Under the pieces are notes generated by a model, which made no database searches, was not told where the DNA came from, and worked only from the letters and a program-made list of their open reading frames with translations. DNA of 64,000 bases from JBCCMQ01 sp039179985 (GTDB taxonomy: Bacteria > Pseudomonadota > Alphaproteobacteria > Rhodobacterales > Rhodobacteraceae), in contig JBCDED010000001.1 in the NCBI GenBank assembly GCA_039179985.1, positions 91,170-155,169 of the forward strand. Reading direction: 5' to 3'. Position numbers and translations under genes: made by a program. Of the stretch, positions 17,566-26,444 are shown piece after piece (position 1 is the stretch's first letter; each line of letters starts with the position of its first letter).

Positions 17566-18538
17566 CGTGACGCTGGATACAATCGAGACCACCACGCAGC
17601 AGGCGCTTATGGTCCACGGCGCGGCGGAGTGGATCGCCGCTTCGGTGGCGCGGGCCGTGCGGAGGGCCGAGGAAACCGGGAATGTGATCTGCGGGCTCTA
17701 CTACCTTGAAAGCTATTGCCTGCAGCTGCGCTCCGGTCGCGTGAACGGTGTGGTGGAGCCGATTGTGAGCCGCCCGCGCCCGGGCGCCGTGAAATCGGAC
17801 GCAGGCTACGGCTTTGCCCAGCCTGCCTTTGACCGTGCTCTGCCCGAAGCGGTGACTGCGGCCCACGAAAACGGTGTGGCCGCGCTCGCTGTGGCGCATG
17901 CCCATACCTGCACCTCGCTCGGGTATTTTACTGAAGGAATTGCGACGCAGGGTCTTTTGGGCCTTGGCTTTACCAACGCCTCGCCCATCGTCGCGCCGCC
18001 CGGTGGCAAGAACCGTATCATCGGCACGAATCCCATTGCCTTCAGCGTGCCGGACAGCCATGGCGGGCTGGCCATTCATGTGGATCAGTCCACTACGACC
18101 GTGGCCCTGGGCAAGATCACTATGGCCAAGGCCGCGGGCGAGGCCATCCCCGAAGGCTGGGCCGTGGATGCCGAAGGGCGGCCGACGACGGATCCCGATG
18201 CCGCCCTTGCCGGCTCGCTGGTCAGCCTCGGCGGCGTGAAGGGCTGGGGGTTCGGTATCATGGCCGAGATCATGGCCGCAGCGATGACCGGCTCAGTCAA
18301 TTCGCTCGACGTCGCCGGTCTGAAACACTCCGCGGGGGATCCTCACGGCCTTGGGCAGTTCTACCTGCTCCTGGATCCAGGCACCTTTTCTAACGGGTTT
18401 CTACAGCGTTTGGAACGCCTGAGCGCGGCGGTGGAACAGGACGCAGGCACGCGGTTGCCGGGGTCAAAGCGCAGGTCGCTCAATCCTGTGGCGGTGCCCG
18501 ATGCGCTTTGGGACACGGTCCAGGGTCTCGCTGGTTGA
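17558..18538 (+). CDS. Ldh family (malate/L-lactate dehydrogenase-type) oxidoreductase
   Basis: A 326-residue NAD(P)H-dependent oxidoreductase of the sulfolactate/malate/diketogulonate reductase family, unrelated to Rossmann LDHs. Recognisable are the family blocks VAHAHTCTSLGYFTEG and PGGKNRIIGTNPIAFSVP, and the glycine-rich KGWGFGIMAEIMAAAMTG. Members reduce 2-oxoacids or cyclic imino acids (for example delta1-piperideine-2-carboxylate). It overlaps lolD by 8 bases. Substrate cannot be assigned. Confidence 0.88.
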   Translation: MPDVTLDTIETTTQQALMVHGAAEWIAASVARAVRRAEETGNVICGLYYLESYCLQLRSGRVNGVVEPIVSRPRPGAVKSDAGYGFAQPAFDRALPEAVTAAHENGVAALAVAHAHTCTSLGYFTEGIATQGLLGLGFTNASPIVAPPGGKNRIIGTNPIAFSVPDSHGGLAIHVDQSTTTVALGKITMAKAAGEAIPEGWAVDAEGRPTTDPDAALAGSLVSLGGVKGWGFGIMAEIMAAAMTGSVNSLDVAGLKHSAGDPHGLGQFYLLLDPGTFSNGFLQRLERLSAAVEQDAGTRLPGSKRRSLNPVAVPDALWDTVQGLAG

Positions 18539-18554
18539 CGCCCCGTTTGTAGGC

Positions 18555-19010
18555 TCAGCCCGCCCGCTGGATAACAAAAAGGCCCCCGGCCATCATGGCA
18601 ATGCCGCCCGCGCGTGTGAGCGTCATCGGCGTCTGTACTGCGCCGAACAGCCCGAAATGATCGATGGCGGCCGCCGAGATCATCTGGCCCAAAAGCACGA
18701 AGAATACCGCATTGCCGACCCCGAACCGAGGCGCGACAAAGGTCACCGACAGCACATAAAAGGCAATGAGCACACCGGCTAGAAAAAGATGCTTCGGGAC
18801 GCCGGTGAAGGCGCCGCGCGCAGGGAGACCGGCAAAGCCTAGCGCCACAAGCGAAACCAAGAGCGCGATCAAGAAAAGGCAGACGGCTGCCGCCACCGGG
18901 TTGCCAAGCCGCGTGCCGAGCGCAGCGTTCAGTGCCGCCAGACCCGGGATCCCGATGCCGGCCGCCAGCATGATCAGCGCATACCGCAGTGTGTCGGGAA
19001 AAAGCTGCAT
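18555..19010 (-). CDS. DMT family transporter, YdcZ/DUF606 type
   Basis: A 151-residue, very hydrophobic protein with about five membrane spans and the repeated Gly/Ala-rich helices of the small-multidrug-resistance-like DUF606 family. Blocks such as GIPGLAALNAALG and GVGNAVFFVLLGQMISAAAIDHFGLFG are typical. It probably acts as a dimer in the inner membrane. The substrate is unknown. It is convergent with the upstream Ldh-type gene, 16 bases apart. Confidence 0.85.
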   Translation of the reverse strand: MQLFPDTLRYALIMLAAGIGIPGLAALNAALGTRLGNPVAAAVCLFLIALLVSLVALGFAGLPARGAFTGVPKHLFLAGVLIAFYVLSVTFVAPRFGVGNAVFFVLLGQMISAAAIDHFGLFGAVQTPMTLTRAGGIAMMAGGLFVIQRAG

Positions 19011-19031
19011 CGGGGTCTCCTTCGGTATGGG

Positions 19032-19775
19032 TCAGTCCGCCGATTCTGCCGCCATGTCGTGGTCTGGAAGTGTTTCGGGTGTCCGGCCGGAAATTTCAAG
19101 GATGAGTTTTCGGCGTACCGCGTCCGCGAAGGTGGCCATATCGTCGGCTGTCACCACGAAGGCGCCGGGGCCGCCGATGATCTTCTCTCGATAAAGCCGC
19201 TCAAGATCGGCGTTGCTGGGCCGTCCGTTGCACGACCGGCAGAGGATCGGCAGCCCGTTGATGGTGATCCCCGCCGCCAGCACCTGGGCGCGGGCCTGGG
19301 CGATGGTGGGGCCGTTCCAGTTGTTGGCGCTGTCGCCGGAGATATCGATCACCTTGCGCCAGCCGTCGATCTCGTTGCTCTCGATCAGCTCTTTGCCCTT
19401 GAGCAGGGCGGCGCCGATGGCGTTTCTGCCGAAGGCACGCCGCGGTGGCTCCATCAGGGCGGTCCCGAAGGCTTCGGCATCGGCCTGCGTGCGGATCACC
19501 GTCCAGGGCACGACGATGGCCTGACTGAACTGATCGCCCCATTCCACGTAAGTGACGGCAACGCTGCCGTAAGCAGTGTTCTGAATGGCGGCGATGACGC
19601 GCGGGTCGGCGATGGCGTCGGCATAGCCCTGCCGCTGGAAGGCGATTTCACCAGTATCGATGGACCCTGATGCATCGGCCAGGAGCACCAGTTCCAGATC
19701 CACGTCCTGCGCCAGCGCCGGATGTGTCGCGGCGAGAAAGAACAAAAAAAGCAAGAGTCGCATCCCGCGCAGCAT
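19032..19775 (-). CDS. DUF1194 domain protein (VWA-like, secreted)
   Basis: A 247-residue exported protein. A signal peptide (MRLLLFLFFLAATHPALAQ) leads into a von Willebrand A-like fold whose MIDAS signature is LLADASGSID. The rest matches the DUF1194 family (SGDSANNWNGP, CRSCNGRPS). Two in-frame starts, ATG 19775 and ATG 19763, differ by four residues. Family members are putative periplasmic or surface metal-binding proteins with no known reaction. It ends 21 bases upstream of the DMT transporter gene. Confidence 0.85.
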   Translation of the reverse strand: MLRGMRLLLFLFFLAATHPALAQDVDLELVLLADASGSIDTGEIAFQRQGYADAIADPRVIAAIQNTAYGSVAVTYVEWGDQFSQAIVVPWTVIRTQADAEAFGTALMEPPRRAFGRNAIGAALLKGKELIESNEIDGWRKVIDISGDSANNWNGPTIAQARAQVLAAGITINGLPILCRSCNGRPSNADLERLYREKIIGGPGAFVVTADDMATFADAVRRKLILEISGRTPETLPDHDMAAESAD

Positions 19776-19910
19776 ACCCGGTTTCCCGCCCGGGCAAAGC
19801 GCGAGAATCCCGGTCGCTTCTTTCTGTGCAAAATCCGCGTTCGGGGTTAAACTGCGGGGCAGAAAAGAAACGCGGACCGGATCAGCCGGCCCGAATGGAG
19901 GTCTTGAGCA

Positions 19911-20300
19911 ATGAATGGTTTCAAAGCCGGCATCGCAGCCTGTCTTTTTGCTGTGCCGCAACTGGCCGGCGCGAATGCCGCGGGCGATTTTCGCCAGTAC
20001 TGCGTGTCTTGCCACGGGCTTGATGGCAAAGGGAACGGTCCGGCTGGCGCCGACCTGAGCCCGCGACCCGCCGATCTGACGGGTATTGCCGCAAGAAGCG
20101 GCGGCATATACCCCATGGCTGAGGTGATGAGCGCGATTGACGGCTACGGTCAGTCCGGCGAAGGCCGCGCCATGCCGGAATTTGGCGCCTACCTCCTCGA
20201 CGACGAACAGGTGCTCGTGGACACCGGCGACGGGATCCGTTCACCGGCCCCGAAGCGGCTTGTGGAGATGGCGGAGTACCTCAGGTCGCTTCAGCGATAG
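19911..20300 (+). CDS. c-type cytochrome, periplasmic
   Basis: A 129-residue class I cytochrome c. A signal peptide of about 24 residues ends ANAAG, followed by the heme-attachment motif CVSCH (Cys31, Cys34, His35). The likely methionine ligand is in RAMPEFGAY. A single heme and small size suggest a soluble electron carrier or sensor in the periplasm. It is followed by a strong bidirectional terminator. No dedicated partner oxidoreductase lies next to it. Confidence 0.88.
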   Translation: MNGFKAGIAACLFAVPQLAGANAAGDFRQYCVSCHGLDGKGNGPAGADLSPRPADLTGIAARSGGIYPMAEVMSAIDGYGQSGEGRAMPEFGAYLLDDEQVLVDTGDGIRSPAPKRLVEMAEYLRSLQR

Positions 20301-20343
20301 GGGCGCGGCAAAAGCAAACGAGGAGAACGTCGGATACTAAAAA

Positions 20344-20384
20344 GCTGAAGGCCGCAGGGTGTGCGGCCTTCAGCGTTCTTTTTT
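20344..20384. terminator. bidirectional Rho-independent terminator
   Basis: A perfect 13-base inverted repeat (20344-20356 with 20362-20374) around a 5-base loop, followed on the plus side by a T-rich tract (20375-20384) and preceded by five A residues (20339-20343) that give a T-run on the other strand. It separates the cytochrome gene from the converging VWA gene and can end both transcripts. Confidence 0.93.
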
Positions 20385-20404
20385 GGCGTTTCGCCTTGAG
20401 GTCC

Positions 20405-21592
20405 TTACGACCTGCGCCGTCCCATGTACCCCAGACCGCCAAGGCCTGCGAGCAGTAGCCAGCCAGCGGCGGGCAACGGAATGACGTCAACCGGCGGAGG
20501 CGGCGGAGGCAGATCATCGCCGAAGCTGTCAGCTTCGACTGCGACGATGCCACCGTCGACGAGGGCGAAGGTGTTAAACGCAGTATCGCCTTCCGCTACC
20601 CGCGTGAAGGTCACGTCAAACTCGAAGCTACGGTCTTCGGAGCGATCAAACTCGCCCACCGCCAGCGCGCCGTCGCAGATGCCTTCATCGGCATCGACGC
20701 AAACCGTCGTAACCTGGATTTCGGGCAAACCGTCGCCAAGATCGCCAACGGTCACCTCAGAGTATTCGCCAAGTCCTGTCACAATTCCTTCGACAATTGC
20801 GTCGACGATGTCTTCAGGATCCGTTCCGCTCTCGAAGGCATCTCCACCAAGCGTTTCGATAGCATCAGAGAATGAGCCACCACCGCTTGTGAAGTCGAGG
20901 CCAAACAGATCGACGCTGAAGAGATCAAGTGCCGCGATCGCGTCTGCTGCCGTTGAGATTTCTAAGCCGTCTTCGTTGTCGAAATCATCGAACGACAGCC
21001 CGCTGTCACCACCGGTTTCTGAATCGTCGCTTGACTTAAAGCCGATATCGCCAAACACGAACATGAAGCGGTTGGAACCGGGCCGCCAACTGAGGTTTTC
21101 AGTTGCCAACTCAATGCCGTTGACGCCGTTTTCCGGACCGTCGCCACCGAAATCTGGATCACCCAGGGTAACGTCTTCGATACCCGCGATCGCGGTGGGA
21201 ACAGAGGTCGTCAAATTCTGGTTTACAACCAGACTTGGCGCGGACGAACCTTCTGGTGCCGAAGGCAGCCGAGCCGCCTCCGCGTAGACGCCCACGCTTC
21301 CTGCGACGTCGCCAAATGCGGCGAGGGCGGTGAAGATATCAGAAGCAGCTTCTTGGGCGGCATTAATCTCGTCGCCCATGCTGCCTGACGTATCGAACAG
21401 GAAATGGATGTCGATCTTTGCGTCAGTCGGCCCGCCCTCTTCGACGACCACGGTCTTTCGGACCGTGGCCGACTCGCCTACGGCCAAATCGGCCGAAAAC
21501 GACTCTGGCGAAATGCTATCGGCGAACGCGGCGCCAGCAAGCAAATAAACCGAAAAACCGACGCCAATCGGAGTCAGTCTAGAGTGTACCAT
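20405..21592 (-). CDS. VWA domain protein with VPLPA-type C-terminal sorting tail
   Basis: A 395-residue exported protein. The N-terminal signal peptide (to about residue 27) precedes a von Willebrand A domain with MIDAS motif FDTSGSMGDE near residue 90. A C-terminal tail of PLPAAGWLLLAGLGGLGYM plus a basic RRRS end is the tripartite motif-helix-basic signal of VPLPA-CTERM proteins. Such tails are recognised by exosortases, and none is encoded in this window. The highly acidic mature part suggests a surface or matrix adhesin. ATG 21592 is chosen because it starts the signal peptide. Confidence 0.85.
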   Translation of the reverse strand: MVHSRLTPIGVGFSVYLLAGAAFADSISPESFSADLAVGESATVRKTVVVEEGGPTDAKIDIHFLFDTSGSMGDEINAAQEAASDIFTALAAFGDVAGSVGVYAEAARLPSAPEGSSAPSLVVNQNLTTSVPTAIAGIEDVTLGDPDFGGDGPENGVNGIELATENLSWRPGSNRFMFVFGDIGFKSSDDSETGGDSGLSFDDFDNEDGLEISTAADAIAALDLFSVDLFGLDFTSGGGSFSDAIETLGGDAFESGTDPEDIVDAIVEGIVTGLGEYSEVTVGDLGDGLPEIQVTTVCVDADEGICDGALAVGEFDRSEDRSFEFDVTFTRVAEGDTAFNTFALVDGGIVAVEADSFGDDLPPPPPPVDVIPLPAAGWLLLAGLGGLGYMGRRRS

Positions 21593-21891
21593 TGATGTAC
21601 AGTCCCCCACTAATAAAATGCTGCCGCGACCGCAGTACGCGCGCGAAAATTGGCACTTAAGAATGCAGTCAGCGACGTTTGTAACAGCCACCACTCATAA
21701 ATCACTGCTTTTACAATACCATAAAATGAACAAAAAACAAACTTTTGCGCTATCCTATCTTTCAATGCTGCTGGCGAGCTTCTTGGAAGATAGCCATATG
21801 GTTGACGAAGGTCTTTCGCTTCATGGACAAGAAAGGCCGCTTCGGTTATTTTTGAAGTTCTTAAGCAAGTGATTTTGGGGTGTGTGGAGCG
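21593..21891. other. AT-rich divergent intergenic region
   Basis: About 300 bases between the divergent VWA and TPR genes, clearly richer in A/T than the flanks. It must hold both promoters. An in-frame stretch from 21618 has no ribosome site and no protein-like character, so no gene is called. Confidence 0.6.
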
Positions 21892-23415
21892 ATGTTTTTT
21901 AAAGTACATTTGCTGATTTTGAGCGCGATGGTCGGGCTCGGTATTGCGCCTGCGTCAGCTTCGACCTTCGATTTCGAAGAACTACTGAAACGGGAACGTC
22001 CATCTGGGGTTGCACCCGATCTCCCAGGCGCGGATTCTCTGACGCCTGCTCAGATCGAGCAATTCAATCAAGCGGTTGCCGCTTTTTCGCGGGGCTCTTT
22101 CGCGCAAGCCAATTCCGTCGCCCGAGAGATTTCGGCCACAGCACCGGCGGCGCCAGAACCCTGGTACTTGCTTGGGCTAATTCGTGCAAACCTTGGAGAG
22201 TACGACGCGGCGATCGACGCACTCGACCGCTCCGCCGCGCTCTACGGAAACAACGCTGATCCGTTGGTCATCAAAGGCGATATTCTCGTAAGGCTCGGAC
22301 GTGTGGACGAGGCACGTTTGGCCTACGAGACCGCCACGGAACGAGACCCCTCAGCCTGGCTTGCTCAAGAGAGCCTCGGCATCCTGCTTGAAGAACGCGG
22401 CGATGTCGCCGGTGCTGGAAGTCGGTATGCCCTCGCTGCCGCTCAGGCCCCCTCGGGCGTTCTGTCTCCCCGGCTCAGACTGGCGGCGATATTGGTGGCC
22501 GAGAATAATCCTGACGCTGCGGTTGCAACCGTTGCGGCCTACGCCAAGGCTAACCCCGAGTCGGTTGAGGCCCTTGCCGCCCTGGGACAATTGCAAATCC
22601 GAGCGGATACGCCCGAGGACGCGGCGGAGACCTTTTCGGAAGCAATTGAAAAGGCCCCCGGCGAACCTCAACTCTACCTCTGGAACGCTCGCGCCCATGT
22701 CGCCGCCGGAGACTTCGACTCGGCGGTCCATACCTTGACAGCGGCGCACGAAGCGTTTCCGCGGGACGCTGACGTTTCGCTTGAACTTGGCAATCTCCAT
22801 GGCGCGCGGCAGAACTACAAAAAGGCCATTGAGGTCGCGACCGATGGTCTGGCGGTAAATCCGGGCGATCCAAGGCTGCTCAAGAGTGCAAGCCTTGCGC
22901 ACTTTCGTCTTGGCGATGTTGAAGCAGCGCGGACTTACGCTTTTGAAATTACCAAGAAAACCACGCACACCGCTTCTGATCTGGTCTGGCTGGGAATGCT
23001 GGACGAGGCCCGTGGTGCAGAAGCCGCTGCAGTCGCCGCCTATGAAGCGGCCCTTAAGATGAACGCAGACAATTGGGTGGCCGCGAACAATCTCGCCATG
23101 CTCCTCAGCAGAACAGACCCGGACCGCGCCGTTGCTTTGGCGGCTGTGGCCGTTAATGCGGCGCCCGAGCCTTCGGCAATCGATAGCACGCTTGGATGGA
23201 CACATTACAAGGCTGGCAATCTCGAAGAAGCCGGCTCTGCTTTCGCGCGGCTTATCGCACGCGGTGATGGGACGGCGCGCCATCACTTTCACTACGGGCT
23301 TGTACTGATCGAACTGGGGGATGACGACGAAGGACGCGCCCAAGTGCTGACCTCACTTGCATTGGACCCGTACTTCGAATTCGCTGATGAGGCGCGCGCG
23401 CTTCTTTCGGAGTAG
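21892..23415 (+). CDS. exported tetratricopeptide-repeat protein
   Basis: A 507-residue protein with a signal peptide (MFFKVHLLILSAMVGLG...ASA, no lipobox cysteine) and at least ten degenerate TPR units, for example PEPWYLLGLIRANLGEYDAA and the final block with HYGLVLIELGDDDEGRAQV. It is probably a periplasmic scaffold. It is divergent from the VPLPA-tailed VWA protein, which suggests but does not prove a shared role. An in-frame GTG at 21880 adds four residues; ATG 21892 gives the better signal peptide. Confidence 0.85.
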   Translation: MFFKVHLLILSAMVGLGIAPASASTFDFEELLKRERPSGVAPDLPGADSLTPAQIEQFNQAVAAFSRGSFAQANSVAREISATAPAAPEPWYLLGLIRANLGEYDAAIDALDRSAALYGNNADPLVIKGDILVRLGRVDEARLAYETATERDPSAWLAQESLGILLEERGDVAGAGSRYALAAAQAPSGVLSPRLRLAAILVAENNPDAAVATVAAYAKANPESVEALAALGQLQIRADTPEDAAETFSEAIEKAPGEPQLYLWNARAHVAAGDFDSAVHTLTAAHEAFPRDADVSLELGNLHGARQNYKKAIEVATDGLAVNPGDPRLLKSASLAHFRLGDVEAARTYAFEITKKTTHTASDLVWLGMLDEARGAEAAAVAAYEAALKMNADNWVAANNLAMLLSRTDPDRAVALAAVAVNAAPEPSAIDSTLGWTHYKAGNLEEAGSAFARLIARGDGTARHHFHYGLVLIELGDDDEGRAQVLTSLALDPYFEFADEARALLSE

Positions 23416-23430
23416 GCGCCTGGCCGTAGG

Positions 23431-25392
23431 TTACACATCCAGTTCTTCGGCGAAGCGAGCGTTTTCCTGGATGTACTGGAACCGCAGTTCGGGCTTTTTG
23501 CCCATCAGACGCTCCACAAGGTCGCCGGTTTCGCCGGGGGTATCTTCGTCGATGGTCACCCGGATCAGTTTCCGTGTCTCGGGGTTCATAGTGGTGTCCT
23601 TGAGGTCCTTGGCGTCCATCTCGCCCAGACCCTTAAAGCGGCTCACATCGATCTTGCCCTTGCCGCCGAGCCCTTTGGTCAGCCATTCGTCGCGCTCTGC
23701 CTCGTCCAGACAGTAAACGCGGTGCGCGCCCTGCGTCAGCCGGAAGAGCGGTGGACAAGCCAGATAAAGATGCCCTGCGTCGATCATGGGACGCATCTGC
23801 GAGAAGAAAAACGTCATCAACAGTGCGGCGATATGGGCGCCGTCCACATCGGCGTCGGTCATAATGATGATCTTGTCGTAACGCAGATCGTCGATCTTAA
23901 ACTGCGTTCCGAGCCCTACGCCAAGCGCCTGACAGAGATCGGAGATTTCAGCGTTCTGCCCCAGCTTTGACGAGGCGGCGCCAAGCACGTTCAGGATCTT
24001 GCCCCGCAACGGCAAGAGCGCCTGGGTATTGCGGTCGCGCGCCATCTTGGCGCTGCCGCCCGCGCTGTCGCCTTCGACGATGAAAAGCTCGGTCCCGTCG
24101 CGCGCCTGCTGAGAGCAATCCACAAGCTTGCCCGGCAGCCGCAGCTTTTTGGTTGCGGATTTACGGGCCGTTTCTTTCTCGGCCCGGCGGCGCATGCGCT
24201 CTTCGGCGCGCAGGACCAGAAAATCGAGGATCGCGCCCGCCGCTTTGGTGTTGCCAGCCAGCCAGTTGTCGAAGTGATCGCGCACGGCGCCTTCAACCAG
24301 CCGGGCGGCTTCGGTGGTGGCCAGACGGTCTTTGGTCTGGCCGACGAATTCAGGCTCGCGGATAAAACAGCTAACGAGAGCGCAGCCGCTCGTGATCACG
24401 TCGTCGCGGGTGATGTTCGCCGCCTTCCTGTTGCCGGCGAGTTCCCCGTAGGCGCGGACGCCCCTCAGGATCGCGTGCCAGAAACCTCCTTCGTGGGTTC
24501 CGCCTTCGGGCGTTGGCACGGTGTTACAGTAGGACTGGATGAACCCGTCTCGGGACGGTGTCCAGTTGATCGCCCATTCGACCGACCCCGGTACACCAAA
24601 TCGGTCGTTGAAATCAACGCGCCCGGCAAAAGGCACATCGGCATAGGTCGAGGCGCTGCCAAGCGTTTCGCTGAGGTAATCGGCCAGGCCGCCGGGAAAG
24701 CGGAAGCTGGCCTCAAGCGGGGTTTCGCCATCGTCGATCGCAGAGGACCAGCGGATCTCGACGCCAGAAAAGAGATAGGCCTTGGACCGCGCCATCTTGA
24801 ATAGTCGCGCGGGTTTCATCCGGTGCTTGCCGAAGATCTCGGGATCGGCGTGGAATGTCACGGTGGTTCCGCGCCGGTTGGGGACCGGACCAAGCGCTTC
24901 GACGGGACCTTGCGGGACACCGCGGGCGAACTCTTGTGAAAAGAGTTCGCGATTGCGGGCCACTTCCACCCGCAGGTGATCGGACAGCGCATTGACGACC
25001 GAGACGCCCACACCATGCAGGCCGCCAGAGGTCTGATAGGCTTTCCCCGAGAACTTGCCGCCCGCATGCAGCGTACACAGAATGACCTCCAGCGCCGATT
25101 TATCGGGGAACTTCGGGTGCGGGTCCACAGGGATGCCGCGCCCGTTGTCGCGCACGGTGACCGAGCCGTCCTCGTGTAACTCCACTTCGATGCGGGTGGC
25201 ATGACCTGCCACCGCCTCGTCCATGGCGTTGTCCAGCACTTCGGCCACCAGGTGATGCAGTGCCCGCTCGTCGGTACCGCCAATGTACATGCCGGGGCGT
25301 TTTCTGACGGGCTCAAGCCCTTCAAGGACCTCGATCGCAGAGGCATCGTACTGATCTGACTGGGGCGTCGAAGACAGAAGGTCGTCGGCCAT
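23431..25392 (-). CDS. parE: DNA topoisomerase IV subunit B
   Basis: A 653-residue GHKL-type ATPase subunit of topoisomerase IV, which decatenates daughter chromosomes. N-terminal ATP site motifs are EVLDNAMDEA, DNGRGIPVDPH and GGLHGVGVSVVNAL; the TOPRIM metal site is EGDSAGGSAK with DADVDGAHI. The length and the C-terminal RFKGLGEMD block match ParE rather than GyrB (about 800 residues). It is monocistronic here, convergent with the TPR gene 15 bases away. Confidence 0.95.
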   Translation of the reverse strand: MADDLLSSTPQSDQYDASAIEVLEGLEPVRKRPGMYIGGTDERALHHLVAEVLDNAMDEAVAGHATRIEVELHEDGSVTVRDNGRGIPVDPHPKFPDKSALEVILCTLHAGGKFSGKAYQTSGGLHGVGVSVVNALSDHLRVEVARNRELFSQEFARGVPQGPVEALGPVPNRRGTTVTFHADPEIFGKHRMKPARLFKMARSKAYLFSGVEIRWSSAIDDGETPLEASFRFPGGLADYLSETLGSASTYADVPFAGRVDFNDRFGVPGSVEWAINWTPSRDGFIQSYCNTVPTPEGGTHEGGFWHAILRGVRAYGELAGNRKAANITRDDVITSGCALVSCFIREPEFVGQTKDRLATTEAARLVEGAVRDHFDNWLAGNTKAAGAILDFLVLRAEERMRRRAEKETARKSATKKLRLPGKLVDCSQQARDGTELFIVEGDSAGGSAKMARDRNTQALLPLRGKILNVLGAASSKLGQNAEISDLCQALGVGLGTQFKIDDLRYDKIIIMTDADVDGAHIAALLMTFFFSQMRPMIDAGHLYLACPPLFRLTQGAHRVYCLDEAERDEWLTKGLGGKGKIDVSRFKGLGEMDAKDLKDTTMNPETRKLIRVTIDEDTPGETGDLVERLMGKKPELRFQYIQENARFAEELDV

Positions 25393-25621
25393 GTGCTGCT
25401 CTTTTGATTGTTTAGGCCATTAGAGCAAGGGAAACCGCCTTGGGCAACGGCAAACCGTGTCCAGAGCGCCCTGCCGGTTCATTGCCTGCGGTCGTTCGCG
25501 GTTGCAGGCATCACACAATGGCTCCACTGAGGTGCAGTCTGGGCAAGAATCCGGCTTTTCCTTCCAAAACTCTTAAGATATGGTCGTTGGACGATGTTTT
25601 GTAACTAGTGATGGGGTACCC

Positions 25622-26380
25622 ATGCGCGTATGCACCGCAGTCGCGGCAGGGTTCGTTGTAATGGCAACGAACGTGTCCGCAGCAACCATGATCAACATCG
25701 AAACCTTTAGCGTTGCCGACTACCAGAGTGCCGTCGGAGGCGTGAGTGTTTTGTCGGTCGAAGACTTCGAAGGGTTCGATCTGAACGCCGGTCCGACGCC
25801 GAATTCGTATCAGTCTCCAGCAATCTCGACAGCCGTTGGCGACTTTTCCGTGTCGCCGGGCAGCTTGCCCGGCAGCGGCGGAACGGTGACCAACCCAAAT
25901 CCGGATCTTGATGGCAACCAGCTTGCCGTCCGCAACGGCAATGTTTTTGGGCGCAGCGACTCGACCAAACTGGTCGACGAGACACAGCCGGGAGCCTCGC
26001 AGTTTCTGGACAGCAACGATGTGGCAGAGTTTCAGTGGGACGCCAAGCTTCCCGGCGACGCGCTGTTTAACACACTGATCTGGGTCATGAGCGACGCGAC
26101 GGACCAAGGCGCCAAGCTGACGATCACAGCGGGCGAGGACATGGCGACGGCGGACCTGTTTCCGAAGCTTCCGAACGGAAATCGCCAGATCGTCAAGGTT
26201 ACTTTTATGACGGCTGTCGACCAGGCATCGCTCTTCTTTGAAAACACCAAGAAGAACGACGGTCTGTCTATCGACGATGTGGCCGCCGGTCTTGCGCCTG
26301 TGCCGCTTCCAGCGCCCATCCTGCTTCTTGGCGCTGGTCTGGCCGGTCTCGGCCTGATGCGCCGAAAAACGTCAGCCTAA
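25622..26380 (+). CDS. VPLPA-CTERM sorting domain-containing secreted protein
   Basis: A 252-residue protein: a signal peptide ending VSAA, a beta-rich Ser/Thr/Asn-containing mature region (residues about 25-220), and a C-terminal VPLPAPILLLGAGLAGLG plus RRK signal. The tail is the exosortase-type sorting motif of Rhodobacterales. The body resembles the PEP-CTERM-like jelly-roll secreted proteins, which often form extracellular matrix. ATG 25622 is preferred to an upstream in-frame GTG at 25580, because it directly starts the signal peptide. A terminator follows. Confidence 0.85.
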   Translation: MRVCTAVAAGFVVMATNVSAATMINIETFSVADYQSAVGGVSVLSVEDFEGFDLNAGPTPNSYQSPAISTAVGDFSVSPGSLPGSGGTVTNPNPDLDGNQLAVRNGNVFGRSDSTKLVDETQPGASQFLDSNDVAEFQWDAKLPGDALFNTLIWVMSDATDQGAKLTITAGEDMATADLFPKLPNGNRQIVKVTFMTAVDQASLFFENTKKNDGLSIDDVAAGLAPVPLPAPILLLGAGLAGLGLMRRKTSA

Positions 26381-26409
26381 GCGCCAGATTTAGGGCAGAG
26401 ACAGAAACC

Positions 26410-26439
26410 GGGCGGTGCCACAACGGGCGCCGCCCTTTT
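26410..26439 (+). terminator. Rho-independent terminator after the VPLPA-CTERM gene
   Basis: A 10-bp GC-rich stem with one G-T pair (26410-26419 with 26426-26435), a six-base loop and TTTT at 26436-26439. It lies 30 bases after the stop and just before the converging glycosylase gene. Confidence 0.85.
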
Positions 26440-26444
26440 CGGTT

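Noticed and set aside
21618..21872. 84-codon open frame in the gap between the VWA and TPR genes.
   Set aside because: AT-rich, no ribosome site, no protein-like pattern.
25483..25510. Seven-base inverted repeat (TGCCTGC / GCAGGCA) between parE and the VPLPA-CTERM gene.
   Set aside because: No T-run follows and the stem is short, so it is not called a terminator.
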